Shown here piece after piece: positions 1 through 7,776 of a DNA stretch of 9,870 nt; the first letter of the stretch is position 1; each line of letters begins with the position of its first letter. The stretch is from an uncultured Bryobacteraceae bacterium (lineage in GTDB: Bacteria; Acidobacteriota; Terriglobia; Bryobacterales; Bryobacteraceae), in NCBI GenBank assembly GCA_937921835.1, contig CAKZVG010000254.1, forward strand, positions 1 through 9,870. Reading direction: 5' to 3'. The notes beneath the pieces are model-generated. The model was given only the letters and a program-made list of their open reading frames with translations, was not told the DNA's origin and searched no databases. Made by a program: the position numbers and the translations under genes.

Positions 1-211
1 CGCCGGACTCGACGTCTTCGAGAAGGAACCGCCCGCGCCGGACAACCCGCTGCTGGCCATGGACAACGTGGTGTTGACGCCGCACGTCGCCTCGGGCACC
101 TGCGACGCGCTGCGAGTAAAAGCGCGCGCCTATGCCGAGAACATGCGCCGGGTGCTGGCGGGCGAAGAGATCCTTGACTGCATTCTGGAGCCAAGGGAGG
201 CCGCCGTATGA
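1..211 (+). CDS. D-2-hydroxyacid dehydrogenase, C-terminal part (5' end outside window)
   Basis: Only the last 69 residues are present, read in the frame starting at base 2. They hold the family hallmark GLDVFEKEP followed by LTPHVASGT. The His codon at 83-85 is the catalytic His of NAD-dependent D-2-hydroxyacid dehydrogenases (phosphoglycerate dehydrogenase, glyoxylate/hydroxypyruvate reductase and relatives), which works as a relay with a Glu further upstream, outside the window. The final helix (YAENMRRVLAGEE) is the usual C-terminal return helix onto the catalytic domain. These enzymes reversibly reduce 2-keto acids to D-2-hydroxyacids in the cytoplasm. The substrate cannot be decided from this fragment. 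The stop overlaps the next start (ATGA, 208-211), which suggests translational coupling with the exported glycosidase-like gene. The C-terminal tail after the helix (ILDCILEPREAAV) is not diagnostic. Family assignment is secure; exact function is unknown. Confidence 0.88.
   Translation, partial: AGLDVFEKEPPAPDNPLLAMDNVVLTPHVASGTCDALRVKARAYAENMRRVLAGEEILDCILEPREAAV
193..200 (+). promoter_or_regulatory. Ribosome binding site for the gene at 208
   Basis: AAGGGAGG lies 7 bases before the ATG at 208, a near-consensus Shine-Dalgarno at ideal spacing. It lies inside the coding sequence of the preceding dehydrogenase. It supports the 208 start, which also places the twin-arginine signal at the N-terminus. 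Confidence 0.75.
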
Positions 212-2382
212 TCGCCCGCCGCGACTTCCTGGGCGCCGCCGCCGCGCCCGTGCTCGCCGCCGCCCCCGCGCCGGGCGAGTACACGCGCAAGGCAGTCACC
301 CCGCCGGACTGGTACTGGCGCGCCATGCGCTGGCTCACGATGAACCTGGTGCAGGACGATCCGGGCAAGTCCGACCTCGACTTCTGGCTCGATTACCTCA
401 AGCGCGCGCACGTGGATGCCGTCAGTTGGAACTCGGGCGGCATCGTCGCCTTTTATCCCACCCGGATCCCTCATCACAAGCGCAACGAGAAACTCGGCTC
501 CAGCGACCCGCTCGGCTATCTCGTCGAGGGCAGCCGCCGCATGGGGCTGATCGTCACCGCGCGCGTCGATCATCACGCCACGTATCCGGAGACCGCCGAA
601 GCGCACCCGGAGTGGATCTCGCGCGATCCCCAGGGCCGCCCGCGGCGCCATTGGGCGACGCCCGAACTGTTCCTCACCTGCACGCTCGGACCCTACAACC
701 AGATCTTCATGACCGAGGTGATGGTGGAGATCGAAACCCTCTACCGCGTGGACGGGTTCAACCACAACCGCTGGGCGCCGCAAGTGATGTGTTACTGCGA
801 CTGGTGCCGGACGCATTTTCGCCAGGCCACCGGACTCGAACTGCCGGAGAAGGACAACGCCTCCGATCCGCGCTTCGCCCCCTACATCATCTGGCGCGAG
901 AACCGGATCTTCGAGCTTTGGGACACCTGGAACGCGGCGATTCAGAAGATCAATCCCAACGCCTTCGTGCTGCCGGGCATCGGCGCCGAGCGCGGGCGGC
1001 TGAACATGAGCAAGGTCCGCGCCCGCGCCAAGACGCTCTATCTCGACTACCAGGGGCGCCGCGGCACGGTGCCGCCCTGGATGGCGGGCAAACGCGGCAA
1101 GGAACTGCGCGCCGTGTTGGGCGACAAGCCCACCGGGCTCACCTTCAGCATTGGCTACGAGCAGCCTTACCGCTGGAAGGACTCCGTGCAACCGGCGGCC
1201 GAGACCAGGATCTGGGTGCACGACGGCGCGGCGCACGGTCTGCGCCCCAAGATGGCCAAGTTCGCCGCCGCGGTTCACGATGATCGCTGGACGCGCCCGG
1301 TCGAGGAAGTCTACACCTGGCTCTGGAAGCACGAGAAATACCTGCGCAACGTCGGCCATCCCATCACCACCGTGGGCATTCTCTACTCCCAGCAGACGGC
1401 GCGCTTCTACCGCGCCGCCACCGAACGCGGGCACAATGAAGAGGACTCAAGCAACGGCCTCTACCACGCGCTGATTGAAGCCCGCATCCCGGCCGATTTC
1501 GTGCACGAGGACCTGCTCGAGGATTCGCAACTTGAGCGCTTCCGCGTGCTGGTGCTGCCCGGCACGGCGTGCCTTTCCGACAGGCAGTGCGCCCAGATCC
1601 GCCGTTTCGTCGAAAACGGCGGCGGCCTGGTGGCCACCTTCGAGACCAGTCTGTTCGATGAAACCGGCAACCGGCGCGGGGATTTCGGCCTCGCCGATGT
1701 GTTTGGCGTGAGCGCCGCCGGTCCCACGCAGGGCCGCATGCAGAATTCCTACCTGCGGCTGGACCACGCGACCAAACACCCGATTCTGCGCGGCCTCGAA
1801 GACGCGCGCCGCGCAATCAACGGCGTCTGGCGCGTGCCCGTCAAGGCGAGGGCCGAATTCCCCGTCCAGCCGGTGCTTTTCGTCGAACCCTACCCCGACC
1901 TGCCGATGGAGGAAGTCTACCCGCGCGACACGGACAAGCGCGTGCCCGAGCTCTACCTGCGCGAAGCGGGCAAGGGCCGCGTGGTCTACTTCCCTTTCGA
2001 CATCGACCGCACCTTCTGGGAGGTCCTGGATCCGGACCATGGCCGCCTGCTCGCCAATGCCGTCCGCTGGGCGGCGCGCGGCGACATTCCGGTCGAGGTG
2101 GAAGGCCCGGGCGTGCTGGACGTGATGGCGTGGCGGCAGCAGTCCTCGCTTACCGTCCATCTGGTCAACCTGACCAATCCCATGATGATGAAAGGCCCCT
2201 TCCGCGAGATTCTGCCCGCCGGCGAACAGAGGGTGCGCCTGCGCCTTCCGCGGGGCGTCGAGCCGCGCCGGGTGCACCTGCTCACGGCGGGCCTGGAGCG
2301 CCCCGCCGACATCCGCGGCGGCTGGTTGCACGTGAGCGTTCCGAACGTCGCCCTCCATGAGGTGGTGGCGATTGATCTCTGA
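208..2382 (+). CDS. Tat-exported GH42-like / GHL6-like putative glycoside hydrolase
   Basis: This 724-residue protein begins with a twin-arginine signal (RRDFLG, residues 4-9, then an Ala-rich segment to about 22), so it is probably exported folded to the periplasm. Residues of about 30-370 look like a TIM barrel of the hypothetical glycosyl hydrolase 6 / GH42-like type: HPEWISRDPQGRP, then a TC-x-GPYN segment, then DGFNHNRW (182-189) and CYCDWC (195-200). C158 with C195, C197 and C200 resembles the four-Cys zinc site of several GH42 beta-galactosidases. About 385-520 looks like the GH42 trimerisation / amidotransferase-like fold (VGILYSQQ at 389, FRVLVLPG at 445, FVENGGGLV). The end is probably a small beta domain. 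The likely role is cleavage of an oligosaccharide or glycoside imported by the neighbouring TonB receptor; the substrate is unknown. The usual acidic residue near the Cys motif appears to be absent (see findings). Fold class is fairly sure; activity is inferred. Confidence 0.78.
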   Translation: MIARRDFLGAAAAPVLAAAPAPGEYTRKAVTPPDWYWRAMRWLTMNLVQDDPGKSDLDFWLDYLKRAHVDAVSWNSGGIVAFYPTRIPHHKRNEKLGSSDPLGYLVEGSRRMGLIVTARVDHHATYPETAEAHPEWISRDPQGRPRRHWATPELFLTCTLGPYNQIFMTEVMVEIETLYRVDGFNHNRWAPQVMCYCDWCRTHFRQATGLELPEKDNASDPRFAPYIIWRENRIFELWDTWNAAIQKINPNAFVLPGIGAERGRLNMSKVRARAKTLYLDYQGRRGTVPPWMAGKRGKELRAVLGDKPTGLTFSIGYEQPYRWKDSVQPAAETRIWVHDGAAHGLRPKMAKFAAAVHDDRWTRPVEEVYTWLWKHEKYLRNVGHPITTVGILYSQQTARFYRAATERGHNEEDSSNGLYHALIEARIPADFVHEDLLEDSQLERFRVLVLPGTACLSDRQCAQIRRFVENGGGLVATFETSLFDETGNRRGDFGLADVFGVSAAGPTQGRMQNSYLRLDHATKHPILRGLEDARRAINGVWRVPVKARAEFPVQPVLFVEPYPDLPMEEVYPRDTDKRVPELYLREAGKGRVVYFPFDIDRTFWEVLDPDHGRLLANAVRWAARGDIPVEVEGPGVLDVMAWRQQSSLTVHLVNLTNPMMMKGPFREILPAGEQRVRLRLPRGVEPRRVHLLTAGLERPADIRGGWLHVSVPNVALHEVVAIDL

Positions 2383-2384
2383 GT

Positions 2385-2390
2385 GAGGAG
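2385..2390 (+). promoter_or_regulatory. Ribosome binding site deciding the TonB receptor start
   Basis: GAGGAG sits 3 to 8 bases after the stop of the preceding gene. It is 4 bases before an ATG at 2395 and 7 bases before an ATG at 2398. An in-frame GTG at 2383 has no such motif upstream, so the GTG start is disfavoured and 2398 is preferred. Confidence 0.65.
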
Positions 2391-2397
2391 AGTAATG

Positions 2398-5300
2398 ATG
2401 CGGTCTCTGCTACTGCTTACTTTGGCGGCCCTGCTGCTGGCTTCGTCCCTGCCGGCGCAGGTGGCTACCGGCACCATATCCGGAATCGTCGAGGACGCGA
2501 GCGGCGCAGTGGTTCCCAACGCCGCGGTGGTGGCCACCCACACCGCCACCGGCGAGACGCGGCGCGCCTCGGCCAACGAGCGCGGCGAGTTCCTGATCCC
2601 CTTCGCGCGCATCGGCGAGTACTCGATCACGGCCGAGGCGCAGGGTTTCCGCCGCAAGAACCTCACTGGAATCGTGCTGCGCGTCGATCAGACGGCGAAC
2701 CTGCGGCTGACGCTCGAGGTGGGCGCGGTCACCGAGTCGGTGGAGGTGAGCGGCGCGGCGCCGCTCATCGAGTCGAGCACCTCCTCGCTCGGCCAGGTGA
2801 TCGAGAACCGCAAGATCCGCGAGTTGCCGCTCAACGGCCGCAATCCGTTCGCGCTCGGTTTGCTGGCGGGCAACACGGTCCCCATCTCCGGCATGGGCAC
2901 CAACCTCCCCTTCGCCAGTGGCGGGGGGCGCTTCGCCCACAACGACGTGCTGCTCGACGGCATCGACAACAACACCACCCACAACAACGGCAGCATCGGG
3001 CGCAACGGCATCGCCTACACGCCGAGCGTCGATGCGGTGGAGGAGTTCAAGGTCAAGACCAACAACTTCAGCGCCGAATTCGGCCGCTCCGCCGGAGCCA
3101 TCGTGAGCGCCACCATCAAGTCCGGCACCAACGAGTTTCACGGCAGCGCCTGGGAGTTCCTGCGCAACGAGAAGCTGGACGCCAACAATTTCTTCTCGAA
3201 TGCCAACCGCGTTCCGCGCCAGCCCTTCAAGCAGCACCAGTACGGGCTCACGCTGGGCGGCCCGGTACTGGTTCCCAAGCTGTACAACGGGCGCAACCGC
3301 ACCTTCTTCTTTGGCGACTACGACGGTACGCGCCGCCGCACCTCGGCTTCCTCCAGCCTGCTCGACATCCCGCCCATGGACTTCCGGCGCGGCGACTTTT
3401 CCAGGTACAACCGCGTCATCTTCGACCAGAACGCGCGCCGCATCGGTCCCAGCGGAACGGTCATCAGCACCCCGCTGCCCGGCAACGTGATGGCCGCGAG
3501 CATGATCAACCGTTCCTCGGGCGCGATTCTCGGGCTGCTGCCGGAACCGAACGCCGGCGGCCCCGGCGCGCAGTCGCGCAATTACCTGCGTATCGCGCCG
3601 CGCGGCTCCGACAACCAGCAGTTCGACGTCAAGCTGGACCACCGGCTGAGCGATTCCAACACCGTGACGGCGCGGCTCTCGCAAGGCGACGCGGTGACGC
3701 CCAACCCGGGCAACTTCGATGGCTTCATCGGCGCCGGAACGGACACGGTCAGCAAGCCGCGCAGCATCATGGTGAGCGACACGCACGTGCTCTCGCCCGC
3801 CACGGTCAACGAGGCGCGCTTCGGCCACGTCTACCGCGACAACAGCATCTACGGGCGCGGGCAGGCGGCGGGCGTCGAGTTCGCGCGCGCCAACAACATC
3901 GCCATGCTCGATTTCCCCCGCCCGGCGGCGCCCGCCATCCAGTTTAGTTGGACCGGCATTCAGGCCAGTTCGAACCAGTTCGCCAGCCTGGGCGGCGGCG
4001 CCGACAATCCCAACTACGAAACCACCTGGCAGTTCAACGACAACCTCAGCATGCAGCGCGGCAAGCATAGCTTCAAGCTGGGCGGCGACCTGCGGCGCTA
4101 CGCCTACGACCGCATCTCGGGCGGCGGCGGCACGTACTTCTTCGGCCCGTGGTTTTCCGCCTCCGCCGACACGCCCAACTCCGGCGCGCCCTTCGCCGAC
4201 TTCCTCTACGGCGGGATGTCGGTAGTGCAGGGCGGCCAGTTGCTCGACTGGGCGCGGCAGCGCGACATTTACGCCGGCTTCTATTTTCAGGACGACTGGC
4301 GCGTCAGTTCGAAGGTCACCCTCAACCTCGGCATCCGCTACGACCTCTACACCCAGCCGGTGGACGCGCGCGACCGGGGCGGCTTCTTCAACAAGGAGCT
4401 GCGCCGCGTGGTGCTGCCCGGACGGGACGGCTTCACCCGCGCCATCGTCAACGGCGACCACAACAACATCGCTCCGCGCTTTGGCCTTGCGTGGGCGGCG
4501 GCGCGCAGATTCACCGTCCGCCTCGGCGGCGGCGTCTTCTACGCCCGCCGCGACCAGAACCCTGAGGTCACCATGATGGGCACCAACCTGCCCAACACGC
4601 CGGTCATCGACTTCCCTGCCGTGAGCGCCACCGGCACCGTGAAGGCGCCCGTGACCATCAACACGCGGGTCCCCGTGCTCCCCAGCGATCCGACCCTCAG
4701 CGAGTTCTCCGCGCAACGGCCGAAATCGGGCGGATTTCGCGCCCCGGACTTCTACAACAGCCCCGCTCCCTACGTCTACCAGTGGAGCTTCGATCTCCAG
4801 TACGAACTCAGCCGCGACCTGGTGGTGGAAGCGTCCTACTCCGGCTCGAAGGGCAACCGCCTGGTGAACCGCGTGCAAAACAACCAGATCCGGTACGAGG
4901 ACGCCCTCGCCGGCCGCAACCGGCAGGCCGACCGCCCGTTGCCCTACATCAACGGCACCAACGGCGTCGATACGGCCAACGGCCACAGCTTCTACAACGC
5001 CATGAATCTTCGCCTGGAGAAGCGTTACGGATCGGGCTTGAATTTCCTTGTCAACTACACCTGGTCAAAGAACATCGATTCGAACGGCAGCGGTTCGAGC
5101 GCCTTCGCGCAGAACGGCGGAACCACCTATCCGCTGGATTCCTACAACCTCTGGCGCGAGCGCGCCGTGTCGCCGCTCGACGTCCCGCACATGTTCAACG
5201 CCAGCTACGGCTACGAACTGCCCTTCGGCAAGGGCAAGCCGTGGCTCAACTCCGGCCTTCCGGCGTGGACGCTGGGCGGCTGGCAGGTGAACGGCATCAC

Positions 5301-5766
5301 CACCCTGCGCAGCGGCTTTCCCACCGACATCCGAACCAGCCGCGTACCAGGCAGCAACATGATGTTCGCCAATTTCAACGTGCCCGACGTCGTGCTGGGC
5401 CAGCCGCTGTTTCTCCCGAACAAGGGCGTCGACGGCTGGTTCAATCCGGCGGCTTTCAGCGAGCCCGTTCAGGTGCGGGCGGCCAACGGCGCGCCCATCA
5501 CCATGTTCGGCAACGCCGGCCGCCGCATCGGACGCGGACCGGGTTCGGTCAACTTCGACTTCTCGGTCTTCAAGAACTTCCCGCTGCGCGAGACCGTCAC
5601 GCTTCAGTTCCGCGCCGAATCCTTCAACCTGACCAATACGCCGACCTTCAATCTTCCGGGCGCCACCAACCCGGCGCTTACCATCGGCAATCCGAACTTC
5701 GGCAAGCTGGGCAGTTCCTCGGCCACCGGACGGCAGATGCAGTTCGCGCTCAAACTGTACTTCTGA
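2398..5766 (+). CDS. Oar-like TonB-dependent receptor with carboxypeptidase-regulatory N-terminal domain
   Basis: This is a 1122-residue outer-membrane protein, a typical length for the family in Acidobacteriota. Residues 1-21 are a Sec signal peptide (Leu/Ala-rich core ending LPAQ). About 22-105 is a CarboxypepD_reg-like beta-sandwich (GTISGIVEDASGAVVPNA, then GEYSITAEAQGF). A TonB plug follows, with ELPLNGRNPF at 142-151 and LLDGIDNN at 185-192, both hallmarks of the Oar-like group. The rest is the beta-barrel, rich in aromatic, Asn and Gly residues, ending in LKLYF with the terminal Phe expected for BAM-dependent insertion. Such receptors move large ligands across the outer membrane using TonB/ExbBD energy; those proteins are not in the window. 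Its place between two exported glycosidases suggests a glycan or glycoside ligand, but the sequence does not reveal it. The start at 2398 is chosen for the GAGGAG spacing; ATG 2395 and GTG 2383 are alternatives. No SusD-like partner gene is adjacent. Confidence 0.93.
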   Translation: MRSLLLLTLAALLLASSLPAQVATGTISGIVEDASGAVVPNAAVVATHTATGETRRASANERGEFLIPFARIGEYSITAEAQGFRRKNLTGIVLRVDQTANLRLTLEVGAVTESVEVSGAAPLIESSTSSLGQVIENRKIRELPLNGRNPFALGLLAGNTVPISGMGTNLPFASGGGRFAHNDVLLDGIDNNTTHNNGSIGRNGIAYTPSVDAVEEFKVKTNNFSAEFGRSAGAIVSATIKSGTNEFHGSAWEFLRNEKLDANNFFSNANRVPRQPFKQHQYGLTLGGPVLVPKLYNGRNRTFFFGDYDGTRRRTSASSSLLDIPPMDFRRGDFSRYNRVIFDQNARRIGPSGTVISTPLPGNVMAASMINRSSGAILGLLPEPNAGGPGAQSRNYLRIAPRGSDNQQFDVKLDHRLSDSNTVTARLSQGDAVTPNPGNFDGFIGAGTDTVSKPRSIMVSDTHVLSPATVNEARFGHVYRDNSIYGRGQAAGVEFARANNIAMLDFPRPAAPAIQFSWTGIQASSNQFASLGGGADNPNYETTWQFNDNLSMQRGKHSFKLGGDLRRYAYDRISGGGGTYFFGPWFSASADTPNSGAPFADFLYGGMSVVQGGQLLDWARQRDIYAGFYFQDDWRVSSKVTLNLGIRYDLYTQPVDARDRGGFFNKELRRVVLPGRDGFTRAIVNGDHNNIAPRFGLAWAAARRFTVRLGGGVFYARRDQNPEVTMMGTNLPNTPVIDFPAVSATGTVKAPVTINTRVPVLPSDPTLSEFSAQRPKSGGFRAPDFYNSPAPYVYQWSFDLQYELSRDLVVEASYSGSKGNRLVNRVQNNQIRYEDALAGRNRQADRPLPYINGTNGVDTANGHSFYNAMNLRLEKRYGSGLNFLVNYTWSKNIDSNGSGSSAFAQNGGTTYPLDSYNLWRERAVSPLDVPHMFNASYGYELPFGKGKPWLNSGLPAWTLGGWQVNGITTLRSGFPTDIRTSRVPGSNMMFANFNVPDVVLGQPLFLPNKGVDGWFNPAAFSEPVQVRAANGAPITMFGNAGRRIGRGPGSVNFDFSVFKNFPLRETVTLQFRAESFNLTNTPTFNLPGATNPALTIGNPNFGKLGSSSATGRQMQFALKLYF

Positions 5767-5771
5767 AAGGA
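5766..5771 (+). promoter_or_regulatory. Likely ribosome binding site for the GH2 gene, long spacing
   Basis: AAAGGA overlaps the stop codon of the receptor gene and ends 12 bases before the ATG at 5784. The spacing is longer than ideal, but no closer purine-rich motif is visible, so the GH2 gene may rely partly on coupling to translation of the receptor. Confidence 0.45.
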
Positions 5772-5783
5772 ACCCTCGAAGCG

Positions 5784-7775
5784 ATGCGCCAAGCGCTACT
5801 TTTTTGCCTGGCGGCGGCGGCCCTGGCCGCGCCGCCGCCTCTGCGCGAGCAGGTTTCGCTCAACGGCGAGTGGGACCAGGGCGGACGCGTCCCGGTCTAC
5901 GAAGGCCAGACCATCGACGTCAAAACCTACCAGCGTGAAGTTGCCGTACCCGCCGGCTGGAAGGGCAAAACCATCAAGCTCGACTTCGAGAACGTCGCCT
6001 TCATCGCCGAGGTCTTCGTCAACGGCGAACACGCCCTTCACCATGTCGGAGCCTGGAATCCGTTCGCCGTCGACGTGACGAAGTGGGCCAAGCCGGGCGC
6101 CAGATTCACCCTGCGCGTCGAGGTGAAAGGCCCCAAGCACCCGCCCATCGTCAATGAACACGGCGCGCCGCACTGGCCGGTGGGCGGCTGGCTGAACCGT
6201 TCCCTCGGCGGCATCGCCGGCGACGTCTGGCTGCGGGCTTACGGCCCGGTGCATATCGAAGACGCCTTCATCCGCACCTCGTTCCGCAAGAGGACGCTGG
6301 CGGTGGATTACACGCTGCGCAATTCGGGCGCCGCGTCCCGGACGGTCACCGTCGCGGGCGAGGCCGTGCCCGCCGCCGGACAGGGGTCCAGGAAGTCTTT
6401 CACCTCGAAACCCCTGACGTTGGCGCCCGGCGAGACGCGCACCGTCACCGCCGAGGCCCCCTGGAGCGATCCGGAATTGTGGTGGCCGGACCGTCCCGCG
6501 CTCTATCACCTCACCAGCCGGGTCCTCGAAGGCGGCGCCGAGCTGGACCGCGAGACCCGCCGCTTCGGCTTCCGCGAAATCTGGATCGAGGGCAACCAGT
6601 TCCGCTTCAACGGCGTGCGCATCAATCTCTATGGCGATTATCAGGTTTTCGGCGACACCTGGTACACCCAGCCCGTCATCCACCAGCCGGAGAACTGGCC
6701 GGCCACCGTCGACCGGATCAAGGCCATGAACATCCGGGTGCTGCGCTGGCACCATAACCCGGTGCCGCAATACTTACTCGATGTCACCGACGAGAAAGGC
6801 CTTCTGATTTGCGATGAAGCCGCCAATTATGCCCGCAACTATCATCAGAAGTCTGATCAGGCGGCCTATCTTGCCAACACCCACCGCTGGATCGAACCCT
6901 GGGTGAAGGCGGACCGCAACCATCCCTCCATTTACATGTGGAACGCCACCAACGAGATGGCCTATAAGTTTGCCGGCGCCTTCGATCCCGGAGAACTGCG
7001 CAAGCTAGGCGAGACGATCGCCCGGTTCGATCCGACCCGGCCGGTGGGGTACGACGGCGACTATCTGGTCGACGGAGAAATGATCGATTATCATTATCCC
7101 GAGGGTTACAACAAAGAGCCGATCGGCAGTATCTACGGCTGGGCGCACTTAGTTCAGAACAAACCTACCGGCGGGGGCGAGATGCTGCACACGCGCTCGC
7201 CGCTGCCCGAGGTGCAATTCGCGGTGGAGCGCAACATCTGGTGGCTCGGCATCTGGCTGCGCGGGCTGCGTTACACCGGTTGGACCAACGTCAAGCCCGC
7301 CTGCTTCTGGTTCACCGACAAGGAGAAATACGCCATCGCCGCCGAGAACCTGCGCAACGCTTACGCCCCGGTGGCGCTGTTCGACAAGGAGTATGACGAC
7401 CTCGGCCTCTCGCCCTACGTGGACGGGCTGAAGCCCGGCGGCTCGCCGCCGCCGCTGATTGGGGGCGTCGCCGCCAGCCGCACGCTGATTCTCTATAACG
7501 ATGAATTCCGCGATACGGCGGTGCGGGCCGAGGTTGAGTTGCGCCTGGAGGGCAAGGAGTTCGCCCGCGCGTCGGCCAGCTACAACGTGCCGCTCGGCGA
7601 GCGCCGCGAGATCCCGCTGCGCTTCGCCGTGCCGCCGGAGAACGGCCGCCGCTTCGAGATGGTTCTGCGAACCTTCAAGGGAGGCGAGAAGAAGTTTGAA
7701 GAGACGCGCCATTTCCGCATCGCCACCATCCGCGATCCGGCGCCGGGCCAGCCATGGGTCGAACTGGGGCGCTGA
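5784..7775 (+). CDS. Exported glycoside hydrolase family 2 protein (beta-galactosidase / glucuronidase / mannosidase-like)
   Basis: This 663-residue protein has a short Sec signal (FCLAAAALAA, cleavage near residue 16-20). It then shows the GH2 order: a sugar-binding jelly-roll domain (about 25-150, with LNGEW, VFVNGE and GGIAGDVWL), an Ig-like domain (about 155-262, ending DPELWWPDRPALY), a TIM barrel (about 265-560) and a C-terminal beta domain (about 565-663). E391 in WNATNE is the expected acid/base, and E466 in GGGEML is the best candidate nucleophile. Their 75-residue separation is close to that in classical GH2 enzymes. RWHHNP (321-326) and CDEAANY (343-349) correspond to conserved barrel strands but differ from textbook motifs. 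The enzyme should cleave a beta-linked sugar in the periplasm by a retaining mechanism; substrate specificity is not predictable. The frame stays open upstream into the receptor gene, but the signal peptide fixes the start at 5784. The next gene follows after one base. Confidence 0.9.
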   Translation: MRQALLFCLAAAALAAPPPLREQVSLNGEWDQGGRVPVYEGQTIDVKTYQREVAVPAGWKGKTIKLDFENVAFIAEVFVNGEHALHHVGAWNPFAVDVTKWAKPGARFTLRVEVKGPKHPPIVNEHGAPHWPVGGWLNRSLGGIAGDVWLRAYGPVHIEDAFIRTSFRKRTLAVDYTLRNSGAASRTVTVAGEAVPAAGQGSRKSFTSKPLTLAPGETRTVTAEAPWSDPELWWPDRPALYHLTSRVLEGGAELDRETRRFGFREIWIEGNQFRFNGVRINLYGDYQVFGDTWYTQPVIHQPENWPATVDRIKAMNIRVLRWHHNPVPQYLLDVTDEKGLLICDEAANYARNYHQKSDQAAYLANTHRWIEPWVKADRNHPSIYMWNATNEMAYKFAGAFDPGELRKLGETIARFDPTRPVGYDGDYLVDGEMIDYHYPEGYNKEPIGSIYGWAHLVQNKPTGGGEMLHTRSPLPEVQFAVERNIWWLGIWLRGLRYTGWTNVKPACFWFTDKEKYAIAAENLRNAYAPVALFDKEYDDLGLSPYVDGLKPGGSPPPLIGGVAASRTLILYNDEFRDTAVRAEVELRLEGKEFARASASYNVPLGERREIPLRFAVPPENGRRFEMVLRTFKGGEKKFEETRHFRIATIRDPAPGQPWVELGR

Positions 7776-7776
7776 G

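Noticed and set aside
130..1434. Minus-strand open frame opposite the GHL6-like gene
   Set aside because: No domain, no plausible start context, and it lies wholly opposite a gene with clear family motifs.
2410..4986. Very long minus-strand open frame opposite the TonB receptor gene (858 codons)
   Set aside because: Its translation is rich in Ala, Val, Arg, Gly and His with no recognisable domain. Long antisense frames are expected opposite a GC-rich gene with strong third-position bias.
4782..5783. Open frame continuing upstream of the GH2 gene through the end of the receptor gene
   Set aside because: The upstream part is an Arg/Pro/Gln-rich frame shadow of the receptor. The GH2 signal peptide begins at 5784, after the receptor stop, so there is no fusion protein.
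5805..5810. Cys in the GH2 signal peptide as a lipobox
   Set aside because: The context is LLFC, without the small residue before Cys that signal peptidase II needs, and hydrophobic residues continue after it. A normal Sec signal is more likely.
7501..7776. Upstream extension of the oxidoreductase frame inside the GH2 gene
   Set aside because: The 92 added residues are low-complexity Arg/Ala/Ser shadow sequence. The twin-arginine motif directly after ATG 7777 fixes the start.
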